From Acholoe squamosa (taxonomy: Eukaryota > Annelida > Polychaeta > Phyllodocida > Polynoidae), in contig OX439051.1 in the NCBI GenBank assembly GCA_949317995.1, forward strand, positions 44,767,250 through 44,831,249: a stretch of DNA of 64,000 nucleotides, given 5' to 3'. The notes under the pieces are model-generated. The model saw only the letters and a program-made list of their open reading frames with translations, had not been told where the DNA came from and ran no database searches. Positions 9,981 through 20,232 of this stretch are shown piece by piece. Every line of letters starts with the position of its first letter. The first letter of the stretch is position 1. Position numbers and translations under genes: made by a program.

Positions 9981-11443
9981 GTTTGTATGACCACGGCTTT
10001 TGTGTCGACTACCAAAAACTGAACGGTATGACAAAGAAGAACTCGTATCCTTTACCAAGGATAGACGAGACATTAGATAGCTTGGGTGGGAACCAATGGT
10101 TCTGTACCTTGGATTTGCAATCCGGGTATTGGCAGATACCGATGCACCCCAATGACATGGAGAAAACAGCGTTCTCTAGTCATATGGGGCTATTCGAGTA
10201 TAATGTCTTACCCTTCGGATTGTGTAACACCCCCGCTACATTCGAGGCCATGATGGAATCCTTGTTGAGCGACCTTTTGTGGAAGAAATGTTTGGTCTAC
10301 TTGGATGACGTTGTCGTGTTCGGCAAGTCGTTTAAGGAATGCCATGCAAATCTGCAATTGGTACTCGACCGGATACTATCCAACGGTCTAAAACTTAAAC
10401 CCAAGAAATGTAACCTGTTTAAGAAAACAATTACATACCTGGGAAGGATCATCACCCCCAGCGGAGTGAGCGCAGATCCGGAGAAATTAGAAGCTGTAGA
10501 AAATTGGGAAAGACCCACGAGTGCTAAGGAGGTGAGATCATTTCTAGGATTTTGTTCCTACTACCGTGATTTCATACCGAATTACTCTCGTGTCAGCTTT
10601 CCTATGCAGTGCTTAGCTCACTGGACCCCGGGTAGGGCACGGGACCCATTCCCATGGACCAGCGAGCAAGAAGAATCTTTTAATAAAATAAAGGATTTGT
10701 TTAGAAACACACCCGTATTGAAATATCCCACTCCCGAGGGACATTTCATATTAGACACAGATGCGAGCAATGATGCAATAGGGGCGGCTCTCTCTCAGGT
10801 CCAGGACGGAGTCGAAGTCCCAATAGCATTCGCCAGCAACACGCTAAGCAAGACCCAGCGTAATTATTGTACCACTAAACGGGAACTCCTCGCGGTAGTG
10901 GTGTATACGAAGAAGTTTAAGCATTTTCTCTGGGGAAGTGACTTTACTTTACGAACCGACCATTCGTCTCTTAGGTGGCTCCTTAACTTTAAGGATGCCG
11001 AGGGGATGATTGGACGATGGTTAGCTCATCTATCCGAGTTTGGATTAGAGCACAAACAAATAGAGCACCAGCCCGGTGCTAAACATATCAATGCGGATGC
11101 CTTGTCGAGGCGACCCGTCCGGAAGTGCCAGAATGTCACTTGTGAAGACTGCGGGGCCCACAATGCTGTGGTAGCTGGGTTGGTATTTAATTATACCACC
11201 CCCCGTATCCCCTGGGAGGAGGCTGTATGTAGCTATCTCGATTGGTCCCCGGAGACCATCAAGAAGTTCCAACAGTCGGATCCCACCACTGCGCGCATAA
11301 TGGAATACCTATGGACAGGTATTAAACCGGCAAGGCCGCTAGTATCCCTAGAAGATAGGGAAGCGAGGCGATTGCTAGCTCAATGGACCGAGTTAGAGAT
11401 CCGAGACGGCATACTGTGTAGGTGGAAGACTACCCCCACCAAC
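9981..11443 (+). CDS. pol part 2: reverse transcriptase and RNase H
   Basis: RT core follows from 'FCVDYQKLNGMTKKNSYPLP' with 'CTLDLQSGYWQIPM' (motif A aspartate), 'LPFGLCNTPATFEAMM' (motif B) and the catalytic YLDDVVVF at about 10,298. The RNase H domain starts with 'HFILDTDASNDAIGAALSQ' near 10,745 and continues through 'TKRELLAVV' and 'TDHSSLRWLL'; 'ADALSRRP' ends the domain. All catalytic acids I can place are present. The reading frame runs into a retroposon insertion at 11,444. It copies element RNA into DNA in cytoplasmic particles. Confidence 0.92.
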
Positions 11444-11893
11444 TCCCCCTGTGGAGTGGGGACCTTCATGTGAGGGCATGAAGGTGAGCATGTGGGCAGC
11501 TGGTGTCCATATGCGCGGGCCTGGGCTTACATGCTTGTCTTTTGCCATGGGATTCCCCCTCAGTGAACCACGTCTGAGTGATCAAAGGCCGTGGTTTGTC
11601 TGGCCCTGCCTATGGGACCAGGCAAATAAAAGAACACTTGCTATCCTTCGAAAAGAGTAGGGGAATGAAGCCCCGGTAGCGGTTTTCCCCCTCGACCCTC
11701 CTCATAGATTCGGTCATTCATCTCATAGATTCGGTCATTCATAGATTCGGTCACTGCTGTGTCGGGCAAGCAGCATATAAATACCTGTCCAAAAAGAAAA
11801 GAAAGGACTTAATGTCCGAGAAACCTTGAATGTCTGAGTTCCTCGATGGCCCCCGGACGTAAAACTAAACAAACAAACAAACAAACAAACAAA
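11444..11893 (+). mobile_element. Non-LTR retroposon inserted in pol, (AAAC)n tail
   Basis: About 450 bp separate two copies of cccccaccaac (11,433-11,443 and 11,894-11,904), an 11-12-bp target duplication. The insert ends in 'ggacgtaaaactaaac' and an (aaac)n tail. Comparison with element B shows the RNase H-integrase polyprotein was continuous here, and subtracting the insert and one duplication (461 bp) puts the flanking frames in register. Three direct copies of 'catagattcggtcatt' lie at 11,703-11,752. The last 50 bp recur at 25,261. It is either a SINE or a 5'-truncated LINE; I see no RT or clear Pol III box. Confidence 0.85.
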
Positions 11894-11904
11894 CCCCCAC
11901 CAAC

Positions 11905-12405
11905 GGTAGGCTGTTACAAACAGTGATCCCCACCCCGATGAGGAGGGATATCATGTATTATTGCCATGGCCACCAAACTAGTGGCCATTTCGGTAAGAGG
12001 AGGTCAATAGAGCGTCTACAAAGACGTTACTACTGGCCTGGAATGAGAGGCGACCTACTCCGGTGGATCGCCACTTGCCCGGATTGTTGTAAAAACAAGC
12101 CGGGACCCGGCCTGGGAAAGCAACCCTTATCCCAGGAATTGTTTGGTGTCAGGTTCGCTCGAGTGGCGATAGACATCATCAGCGGGATCAAAACGACGCC
12201 CCGGGACAATACTTGCATGATGGTCGTAACCGACTATTACACCCGGGTGTTCCCTCTTCCTAATCACAAAGCCGCCACATGCGCTGAAGCGTTTGTAAAA
12301 GGCTGGGTGCTTCATTTGGGTGTCCCCCTTATGATGCACAGTGACCAAGGGAGAGAGTTCGAGTCAGAGCTGTGGCAGGAAATGTGTCATTACCTAGCTA
12401 TTTGA
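11905..12405 (+). pseudogene. Integrase, truncated
   Basis: The zinc-binding HHCC part is visible ('GHQTSGHFGKRRS', 'YYWPGM', 'CPDC') followed by the catalytic core with the first Asp in 'VAIDIISG' and the second in 'MHSDQGREFES'. The frame stops at TGA 12,403 just before the third acidic residue. Element B continues through 'EVERFNRTL' and a C-terminal domain, so element A has lost the final catalytic Glu and the C-terminal domain by a deletion reaching close to ORF3. The product would not be expected to integrate DNA. Confidence 0.88.
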
Positions 12406-12409
12406 GTCT

Positions 12410-15163
12410 ATGGACTCTTCAACAGACGTCCTCGTGAGGGGATCCGAAGCCGAGGAGGCACCCTGTACGCTCTCTGCGATGGCCGAGGCCACCGACAGGG
12501 AGAGGATGCCACCTCCACCACCACCGCGCCCGGAGCCCACGTCTACAGCGACGGCTTCGGGTGGTAGCATTGATGTCCTGGACATTCCGCTGTATCCCCC
12601 GGGATACAGAACCCGCATCGAGCGTATGGCTCATGTGGACGAGGAGACCGGTGTCGTGTACACCTCTTGGGGGACCTACATCCCCATGCACCCCTCCATG
12701 TTCGGGTGCGCTCCGCTTGCGGAGAAACCAGGCGTGCCTGATGCCATACCAGACGACTTCAAGACTCTGGTCATGGACTCGTGCACCGACGAGTTGGCTA
12801 ACAGTATGCCAGTCTCTTGGCTCCGGAACTACCGAAAGTTGGCGGAGAAGATGGCGGTCAACGAAAGCTTGGCCCGAGCTGTGTTGCTTTCCGAAGGCAT
12901 TACCCGGAAGGCCGCGCAGCTAAGAGAGTCTGAATCCGATATGGATACAGACTCCACCGTCACACAGTCGTCGGTGGAAACCGAACGGGTCAAGCGATTG
13001 ACCCGTAAGCCTGCACCAAAGGGTCCTCTCACCGAGAGCGACCTGGAGGTTGAAGACATCAGGATCGCCATCGAGAGGTCCACGACTGAGAAGGAACCGG
13101 GTGCCGACATACCGGAGGCGCCTGGTGAGATCTCGGAAGAGGACATCTCGCGTCAACAGGCTGCTGTTGAAGCCAAGCGAGCCGAGCTCGCCAAACAGCA
13201 GGAGCTTACCGCTGCTCGTCGGGCCCACCGGAAACAGCAGGCCCAAAGTAAGGCGAAGGCCGCCTCCGACTCTGTCTCCCCGGTCAGTGGTAGGAGGAGC
13301 CCTCGTTCAAAGGACAAGGATCCACGTCAGTCGGATTCTAGTCCCGAGGTGCCGGCGCAGCCACCTAAGGCCGTGCGTCGGAAAAAGAAGAACGGAGCGA
13401 AAGCGTCTCCGGCGGAGCCCACGCCCCCCACCAAGCCGAGGGGTAAGGGCGACCCGAAGACGCCCGCCTCCAAGACACCAGCAACCACAGTAGCCACCTC
13501 GGTTACTGCAGCGTCCTCTGCTAGCACCAGCGGGGTGAGCGCCAAGTCCTCTACCAAGGCTTCGACTGGTACTACTACCACCAGCCGAGCTAGCCGTAGA
13601 GGGGAGGGCATCTACACGGACAGTGAGGGAAGCGCAAGCGACCCAGAGCTGCCCGAGTCAGCCAAATCTGATTTGGAGTCTGTGACGACGTGGGAAGAGA
13701 TGACCACGGACATCCCTAAAGACGACAATCAGAAATGGATGTGGAAGAATGCAGCCGAGGGGTTCAAGGAACGGACTCCCCGCTGCTTCGCGGACTGTGC
13801 TTACGACACAGTCCACTACATGTGCCCGGGCGCCGTCAATAAGGATGGTGATAGCGATGACGAGGAGTGGATGAAGTCCGGCCCCTCGGATACGCCAGCG
13901 GGTAAATTCTACCTCATTTGGATTGACCAGCTCGAATCCAAATTGGGGTCGGTTTACAACTACGAGGCCCGGACGAAAGTTCAATGGCCTATGACCCAAT
14001 GGGGACCATCCGGCAACCGTCGGAAGTGCCCATTCGAGTCCTGCCAGCTGGCTCTCACTGGAGAGAAGGTGTTTGAGACGAAGCCTCGCTTCGCTCGACA
14101 TATAGTGGAGCACCACATGCACCACAAGCCCCTCATCCAGTGTGTGCTCGGAGACCGTCCGAGCAAACTGTGTGACGGCACGTTTTCCACCAACCGGCGT
14201 CGGGACATGGCTCTGCATCTGCAGAAGGCCCATGGCACCGGCCTGGAGAAAACAAGGAAACGGGCCGTAAAGTGCTTCAACGAGCTCCTGGCTAACTGGG
14301 CCTCGTTGAGTGTTAAAGACATTAAGGAGCAGGCATTCGAGACCGGATTCTGTTCATGGAGGAGTGGCAACCTCTTAGCCTTCTTCCAGATTAACTTCTC
14401 TTCTACCAAGTTCGGGATGCCCAGCGAGGTACACCTGAAGGTGAAGAAGTGGAGGGGAGACGACAAGCGGGAGAAAGTCAAGGCCCGCTCGAAGGGTCCT
14501 AATGGAGGCACAGCCACGGCTACCAGTGCTTCCAAAAGGACCCGCGCAGACCGGTCCGTAAGCCCTTCGGGTAATAAGGACCAGCCTAGACCAGCCAACC
14601 CAGCTGATCGTCGCGAGTCGGGACAACAAGTCTCGGCTCTGGATATGCCTAGCAACCTGATGGCGGAATGGCAGGCATTGCATCGCCAGAAGTCAGTCGA
14701 CTACTGGCGTATAATGACTGAAGCCACCTTCAACCTGGTCTACGAGGTCCAGAAGAGGGAGGAAGAGAAGATTCGGGCCCAGGAGAGGAAGAATGTCGAG
14801 GAGGCAATCTAATCCTGCCGGCGCCAGCAGTTGGAAGCTGAAAAGCTTAAGGAGTTCCACCGCGCTGAGAACACCGGGTACATCCATAAGTACAAGGAGG
14901 CTGACCTCAAGTTCTTCCTCGCGTTCGGGAAGCACCTGGACGAGTGGGACGGCTCTGCGTCGTCCCTGTCCCTTGCTCCGGCTGCTCCACCCGTACCTGA
15001 GGCAGTTGGCAGTCTGTCCGCGGGGATGGGCGCGCTAAGCTTGGGGAGCGAGACGCCCAGCGAAACCTCAACGCTGCTCTCTGTGAGCAGTTGCAGCAGC
15101 TCGGCTCCGGCTGCCTCAGGGGAGTCGGCTGAGAAGATGCACACTGATCCGGAGGATCTTTAA
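12410..15163 (+). CDS. ORF3: accessory protein with zinc-finger motifs
   Basis: ATG at 12,410 opens an 800-codon frame; TAA at 14,810-14,812 interrupts it, but the same frame continues to 15,163 and the extension still aligns with element B ('FFLAFGKHLDEWDGS' against 'FMGAFGYLFSEWDGT'), so the stop is probably a late mutation. Layout: Pro-rich start, a folded-looking region at residues 50-180, a long basic/Ser/Thr/Ala-rich low-complexity stretch (200-400), then two C2H2-like motifs: CPFESC with HIVEH (residues about 540-568) and CVLGDRPSKLC with HLQKAH (about 578-608), a basic segment and a charged helical tail. No signal peptide or membrane segment is visible, so it is not an env protein. 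The function is unknown; nucleic-acid binding is inferred from the finger-like spacing and basic segments. Confidence 0.75.
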
Positions 15164-15933
15164 GTGTCCATCTGAAGGTGTTTTGTGGTACCCGAGGGTA
15201 AAGGCATTTACCATGCCAGAGGTACTTATCCTTATACTGGACTCGCCGATCTGGGACCGAACCTGCAGCGAAGGTGGACACTACCCCCGAAACACAAAGA
15301 GGATTACCACACCTAACCGGGGCTCCATCTTCCCATCTTCATCAGGGCGCATCATAACAGCAACGTGGCTTGCCACCACATATATGTCGCCGGGTGGAGC
15401 TGCAGAAACCAGTCGTTCCAGATTCGCCGGAAGTTCGGTATTTTGTAAGGGCGATCCTACTACCCTGGTAGGACGTCTATTATTATCAGTATTAAAATTT
15501 TGTGTAAAGCTATTTTTATATAATATTTATATTTTTGTAATCAAACTAAACAAAAATTTTTTTTTCGGGTTATTTACCCCACCTCGGGTCGGTTATTTAC
15601 TACTGTAAAACATTGTTAATACCATATCACCACATGTCTACCACTTTTATCACGTCTTAAACTATAATAACACTGTAACATTGTTACCATTCACCACCTT
15701 AGGTCGATGGTGCATAAGGCACCACTTCCTAATTGTTATTATTAGTTACTTTGGGTTATATGCGACGATGCCTTATTATGTACATATTATTTATAATGCC
15801 CCTTAATGTTCTATAATCTATACGAACACTTGTGTATAGACTTACCTATGTATATATAACTTATCATTGTATAAAGTTAACAATAGGTATTTATTAAATA
15901 CACCCAACCCTAGGTATAGTCTAGTGGGGGTGG
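15164..15933 (+). other. 3' untranslated region of element A with polypurine tract
   Basis: AT-rich sequence after ORF3 without a recognisable gene. Immediately before the 3' LTR is the purine-rich stretch agtgggggtgg (about 15,923-15,933), the position and composition of the plus-strand primer (polypurine tract). Confidence 0.65.
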
Positions 15934-16296
15934 TGTAGGGGCCGGCATCGTTGTATATATATTAGTGCGGTTCATCCGAGAGACGTGTTCATGTGGTGCT
16001 CGTTCCTTCTATGCCAGCTAGGTGTTGCTTTGCGATACCCCGCTGGTACAAGAGGGGGCAGCACCATGCCTCGCGTCCAGCTTCTACTAAGAAGCCGGAC
16101 GAGCCGCAGAAGGGGACTGGACATAGTCCAGTCAAGACGTCTAACTGTTAATTGCTGAAGATTGAATAAAGTCCTACCCGAGAGGTAGGGGTATCTGGGG
16201 CTTTGCCCAACCCGAACTACTCGTGTTGTGTTGGTATCTTTAGTGATAAGCGAGCCAACGAGCCACCCAACATATAAGTCGATACGAACCATTACA
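15934..16296 (+). repeat. 3' LTR of element A
   Basis: 363 bp, same length as the 5' LTR and different at four positions, each a CG to CA or TG change. AATAAA at 16,165-16,170. The target duplication ccac follows at 16,297. Confidence 0.95.
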
Positions 16297-16800
16297 CCAC
16301 GATGATTGCCAGCTCGAGATACCCTTAAGTCATAGGTTACACTATGGGAGAACTCCTATATGAGGTTTTCAGCCCCCCCCCTCAAAAAAACCTTTTTCAA
16401 CCTCTTCCTGCCTTAAACATAGCCTTTTATTTCGCCAGTTGAGTGTAAAAGAGTAGCTTTTGTCTAAAGGTAGTGCGTGTGCATACCGTGGTAAGGGCAC
16501 AGGTGGACTGGCTGGGGTCGAAAAGGCTCCTAGTCAAAAAAATTATTTTGCTTATTCTTTTTTGTAACAAAATTTTTTTAGGGGGCATGTTCTTTAGGGG
16601 TACGAAGCATCCCAGATTCATACCAAACAGTCAATATCCACGCATATTATTTTGCATAATTAGCATAATCATGCAGTGTCTAGGTACTGTTCAATATAAT
16701 AATATTATAGACATTTTCTATTGGTCCCTTATAGAATTCATATGCTAGCAAATATAAATTACTGATGCATGGTGACTAAGTATTGATATTAAAAAGGTTA
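16297..16800 (+). repeat. Dispersed repeat, second copy at 47,590-47,880
   Basis: From about 16,480 the sequence (e.g. 'cacaggtggactggctggg', 'agggggcatgttcttta', 'gcataattagcataatcatg') closely matches 47,690-47,880 and then 52,714-52,790, where the second DIRS element splits the copy. It has no open frame of note. The first 180 bp hold a C tract. Confidence 0.75.
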
Positions 16801-17095
16801 ATAGCGTTTAATTCTTTGGTGTATCATGCCTTAGCTTGCATGATGCACTCTATCTCAAACCATCAGGGATATGGGTCTATACATTGAAAAAATAGAATCG
16901 GTGTGCTTGAAAACATGTAAATTGATATATTACAATTTGGAATCTGTCAATAAACAGCTGAGAAATAGACATTGATTCATTGGTGCATCATGCCCAAATT
17001 GGCATGATGCACTCTCTCTCTGAATCCCTCAAGAATATGGGTCTATAAGTTGAAAAAAATAGAGCCAGTATGCTTGAAAAACATTAAAATCTATA
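16801..17095. repeat. Two units of the hairpin satellite
   Basis: Two copies of the 163-165-bp satellite with its tgcatcatgcc...ggcatgatgca hairpin. DIRS copy 1 is inserted in the second unit; the unit resumes after the element at 22,599. Confidence 0.8.
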
Positions 17096-17483
17096 TTGAC
17101 TCTTCGAAGCTCTGGGAAGGATGGATAACCAGTCATAACTGCCGTTAGCCGAACTTGTCACGAAGTGACCCAGCACTTTATTAAGAAAGAAAGAGAGAAA
17201 AATTTAAAAATAAAAAAAAATAGATAAAGTTCTTGCACTGCTGCTTGCTGCCATGCAGGTTGAATTGCTGCTGCTGAATAACCCCTGCTGTGGGGGGAGA
17301 GTGTGAGTCCCCTGTTTTATGAGTTCCACACTAGGTGGCAGATAGGTGCAGCCACTAGAGTCAATAGACACATAGATCCCATGCGTGGAATCTATGTGAA
17401 CCATTGACTCTTCGAAGCTCTGGGAAGGATGGATAACCAGTCATAACTGCCGTTAGCCGAACTTGTCACGAAGTGACCCGGCA
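17096..17483 (-). repeat. Split direct repeats B2, A2, B1 of DIRS copy 1
   Basis: On the minus strand B1 (about 17,405-17,483) is followed by A2 (about 17,174-17,404) and B2 (about 17,096-17,173). The B copies contain gtgcc[g/a]ggtcacttcgtgac... and end gagtcaa. A2 repeats the 5' terminal A1 at 22,405-22,598. Confidence 0.88.
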
Positions 17484-17526
17484 CACCCAGAACTGAGAAG
17501 ATCCAGTTTGTGTCACACAATAAATG

Positions 17527-18548
17527 TCAGAGTTCCCTTTTTCTCAATGCCGTAGAAATTATATTGTCTAGCTTAATTCTTGCCATCATTGGCTTTGCCA
17601 AGTAAATAAGTGCTGTCAGGCCTGCCCAATCTCCAGCCTGTTGTATGTCCTCTAACGGGATGCCTGCTTCATGGAAGAACACAGCACCAGCTCTGCGTAG
17701 ACTATGTACCCCAGCCCTATCTGGGTTCACCCCAATGCCTTAATTAGTCCCTTGAGGAACCTGAGCAGGACCGAGTATGTAAGTGGCACTTCCCGTCCCC
17801 TTTTACGGATAACAAACAAAGGAGAATCAGGAGGTGCCGGGGTGTCAGACATGTGATTCCTGAGCATAGAGGCTGCACAAAAAGGTGAGTCATGGGTATA
17901 GGTTATGGGAACTAGGTGCACTCTCTGCCCGTACTGGATTGTTTTAGAACTGCTTATCTCGAGCATAATGCCCCAGGGATGGAAGGTGACTGATTTGCAC
18001 TTCAAGAAATGACCTAATAGGTCAGATGAGGAATCAGGCACTAAATTACTTTTCCTCAATAGTGAGCGGAAGCTTAAGACCAAACATGCCCACATAACAC
18101 ATTGGTTGTTGTCCTTAAGATTGACTTTCTTGAACATATCGCACAAATTCGCGAAAGATAAGGTCACTCTGACCGGAACTGGGTGCCCCAGTAATCTACG
18201 TAGACCATGAAGTGAGGCACTGAATGCGAAGTCCTGGCGAATCCAACCCACTTCGTAGCCAAAATAGCGATTCAAACTGATCACACCGCTCACATAGTTA
18301 TCAATAGTGCTATAACTCAAACAGTCTGAAAGGTACATGATATAACGGGTCATGGTAAGCACATCCGTTGGCAAAACCCTAGTACCGAGCCAAGTACAGA
18401 ATACAATGTAGCGTTTCCATTGCGAAGATTTTGTGCGCCAGGTCGATGGTGACCACACATATGCCCTAGCTTCTGCTGCTAACCTGTCTAACTGCATACA
18501 CCGCTGGGAAACCACTACAACACAAAAATGAGGGTATGTTTGAGTCAT
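17527..18548 (-). pseudogene. Tyrosine recombinase, one-base frameshift
   Basis: Begins at ATG 18,548 and overlaps the end of the RT-RNase H frame by 83 bp. The catalytic pattern of the family is visible: Arg in 'SFRSLLRKSNL', the H-x-x-R box 'HSLRRAG', then 'GDWAGLTALIYLAKP' with the Trp and the nucleophilic Tyr. Relative to copy 2 one C is missing from the run at about 17,738, so the frame breaks between 'KGLIK' and the HxxR box. The recombinase would integrate the circular intermediate; this copy should not make an active one. Confidence 0.9.
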
Positions 18549-20232
18549 TGTCCAGTAATCTGGATAGGGTATCCGCCACTACATTAAGGCGGCCCGGAAT
18601 ATGTCGAGCCACCACATGACAATTATATATTACTGAAAGCCAGAAAACTCTCCTCAAAATTTTCATAGCAACCTTATTCTCACTGTGTCCGGAGTTTATT
18701 GCTGCTACTACTTGAGTATTGTCTGAGTTTACAATGATTTTGCTATCTCTGAATGTTGGACCCCACCTCCATAGTGATTCAATCAGAGGGTAGAATTCTT
18801 GGACGTTAATGTTATCGGGGATGGTCATGTCTGGTTCAGGTCGCATATGACCATGAGTGTCGGCCACATTTTCCAGCGATATATTCCATGCCCCGGCCAT
18901 CCAGTCTCCCATACATTCTACCCCATACCCTTTGCCTGATGCGTCCATTGAAAGAGTCAGTTCCTTATCAAAATCTGGCTTAATGATGCGAGCCTCCCCA
19001 TTGAACCATCTTGAAAAGGATTTCCACCAGTCCAAGTCTCTGTGAAAACTCTTGGTGAGGGAAATGTACCTTCTGTTGGTGTGGAATCCTTTCAACAACT
19101 CTATGACCCGGTGTGAGAAAGTACGGCCGCCTTTGACTAGTGAGGAGCAGTGAGATAATATTCCGCAAAGTCTCTGCAGTTGCTTACGTGTTGCCTTACG
19201 GCGACCATCGAAAAACGTAATTTCCTGCTTTAACTTTACTAATTTCTCCTCCGGCAGCCTCAGTTTCATGTTTACCGTATCAATCTCAATACCGAGGTAC
19301 CTTTGTACCGTGGAAGGGCTTGCTACCTTTTTATAAGCTACATAGAACCCGAGCGTGCGTAATAAGGAATGTAGTGTCAGTTGTGCACGTTGACATTGTT
19401 CATACGAATGCGCCATTAATAAGAAATCATCAAGATAGTTGAAACAAATGAAACCAAGGTTGCGCATATGTCTAGAGATTGAGTCTGTCAACCGGTTAAA
19501 TATGAAGGGAGCAGCTCTAGTACCAAATGACAGAAAGTTATCTACCAAGTACTGCTCCCGTCCATTTATTGACCAACATAGACCTTGATATTTCCTGTCC
19601 TCAGGCCTAATTAATACTGAGCGGTACGCTGCCGAGATGTCTGTAACCGCTAAAAACATACCCATATCTAATTGGTCACATACATCATCAATCTTGGTGA
19701 ATTGGAAATGGTGAAAAGTTTTTTCCATGTAGGAATTAATTGACCTGTCCTTGGGACGACTTGCGTCGGTAATCGGGCGGAAGCCCCCGGATGCCTTCGG
19801 AACCGCACCTAAAGCGTGCACACAATGAGGTTTATCCTCCACAATACTGAATTTGCCCTCCATACACTCATTTTGTAGAAGATTGTCAGTGAATGAAAAA
19901 GCATCCACAGTAGCGGATTTGTAGTTTGCCGACTCGTATTCATCCACTTTAGCATGGGGGTCTACAATTTTAAACCCATGTAAGATACCATCTAAAATGA
20001 AATGACTATCAGCATCGAGTTCAGTATCACTTAATAACATGTTCCTCCAACCTGCCGGATTGAGTTGGGAACGAACTCCTGCCACTACATGGGTATATCT
20101 ACAATCCCACGACGGTGCATATCTGTCATACATGGCTAATAAATCATTCATATTGTCAGAACATGTCAACTCCTCACACCAATGGGTATGGACGGAATCA
20201 AAGGAGCAAAATATTCCCTCCAACGGTACCTC
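18466..20232 (-). CDS. DIRS reverse transcriptase-RNase H (copy 1)
   Basis: About 588 codons, uninterrupted. RT motifs: 'GAVPKASGGFRPITDAS', 'FLAVTDISAAYRSVLI' (motif A), 'LSFGTRAAPFIFNRLTDSI' (motif B), and the catalytic YLDD in 'FICFNYLDDFLLMA'. RNase H follows from 'LTLSMDASGKGYGVECMGDW' and 'INVQEFYPLIESL' to 'VADTLSRLL'. It lies in the same frame as gag, separated only by TGA at 20,233-20,235; there is no ATG right after the stop, so readthrough or reinitiation at a later ATG is needed. Apparently intact. Confidence 0.92.
   Translation of the reverse strand, partial: EVPLEGIFCSFDSVHTHWCEELTCSDNMNDLLAMYDRYAPSWDCRYTHVVAGVRSQLNPAGWRNMLLSDTELDADSHFILDGILHGFKIVDPHAKVDEYESANYKSATVDAFSFTDNLLQNECMEGKFSIVEDKPHCVHALGAVPKASGGFRPITDASRPKDRSINSYMEKTFHHFQFTKIDDVCDQLDMGMFLAVTDISAAYRSVLIRPEDRKYQGLCWSINGREQYLVDNFLSFGTRAAPFIFNRLTDSISRHMRNLGFICFNYLDDFLLMAHSYEQCQRAQLTLHSLLRTLGFYVAYKKVASPSTVQRYLGIEIDTVNMKLRLPEEKLVKLKQEITFFDGRRKATRKQLQRLCGILSHCSSLVKGGRTFSHRVIELLKGFHTNRRYISLTKSFHRDLDWWKSFSRWFNGEARIIKPDFDKELTLSMDASGKGYGVECMGDWMAGAWNISLENVADTHGHMRPEPDMTIPDNINVQEFYPLIESLWRWGPTFRDSKIIVNSDNTQVVAAINSGHSENKVAMKILRRVFWLSVIYNCHVVARHIPGRLNVVADTLSRLLDNDSNIPSFLCCSGFPAVYAVRQVSSRS

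Larger units (their letters stand above)
5337..16296 (+). mobile_element. LTR retrotransposon A (Ty3/gypsy-like), nested insertion inside
   Basis: This 10,960-bp element has two 363-bp LTRs beginning TGTAGGGG and ending CATTACA, flanked by the 4-bp target duplication ccac (5,333-5,336 and 16,297-16,300). Inside, in order: primer-binding site, coiled-coil gag part, capsid plus zinc knuckle, aspartic protease, RT, RNase H, truncated integrase and a third ORF. The order protease-RT-RNase H-integrase and the RT/RH/IN motifs place it in Ty3/gypsy (Metaviridae). The LTRs differ at only 4 positions, so it inserted recently, yet it carries frameshifts, an integrase deletion, a retroposon insertion and a nonsense codon. 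Element B (36,203-45,149) is a related family member. Confidence 0.93.

Noticed and set aside
11451..11660. 69-codon frame within the retroposon
   Set aside because: No RT or other LINE domain is visible, and the insert is better explained as a non-coding 3' end or a SINE.
12410..15163. ORF3 as an env gene
   Set aside because: No signal peptide, no transmembrane helix and no furin-type cleavage context; instead it has zinc-finger motifs and basic low-complexity regions.
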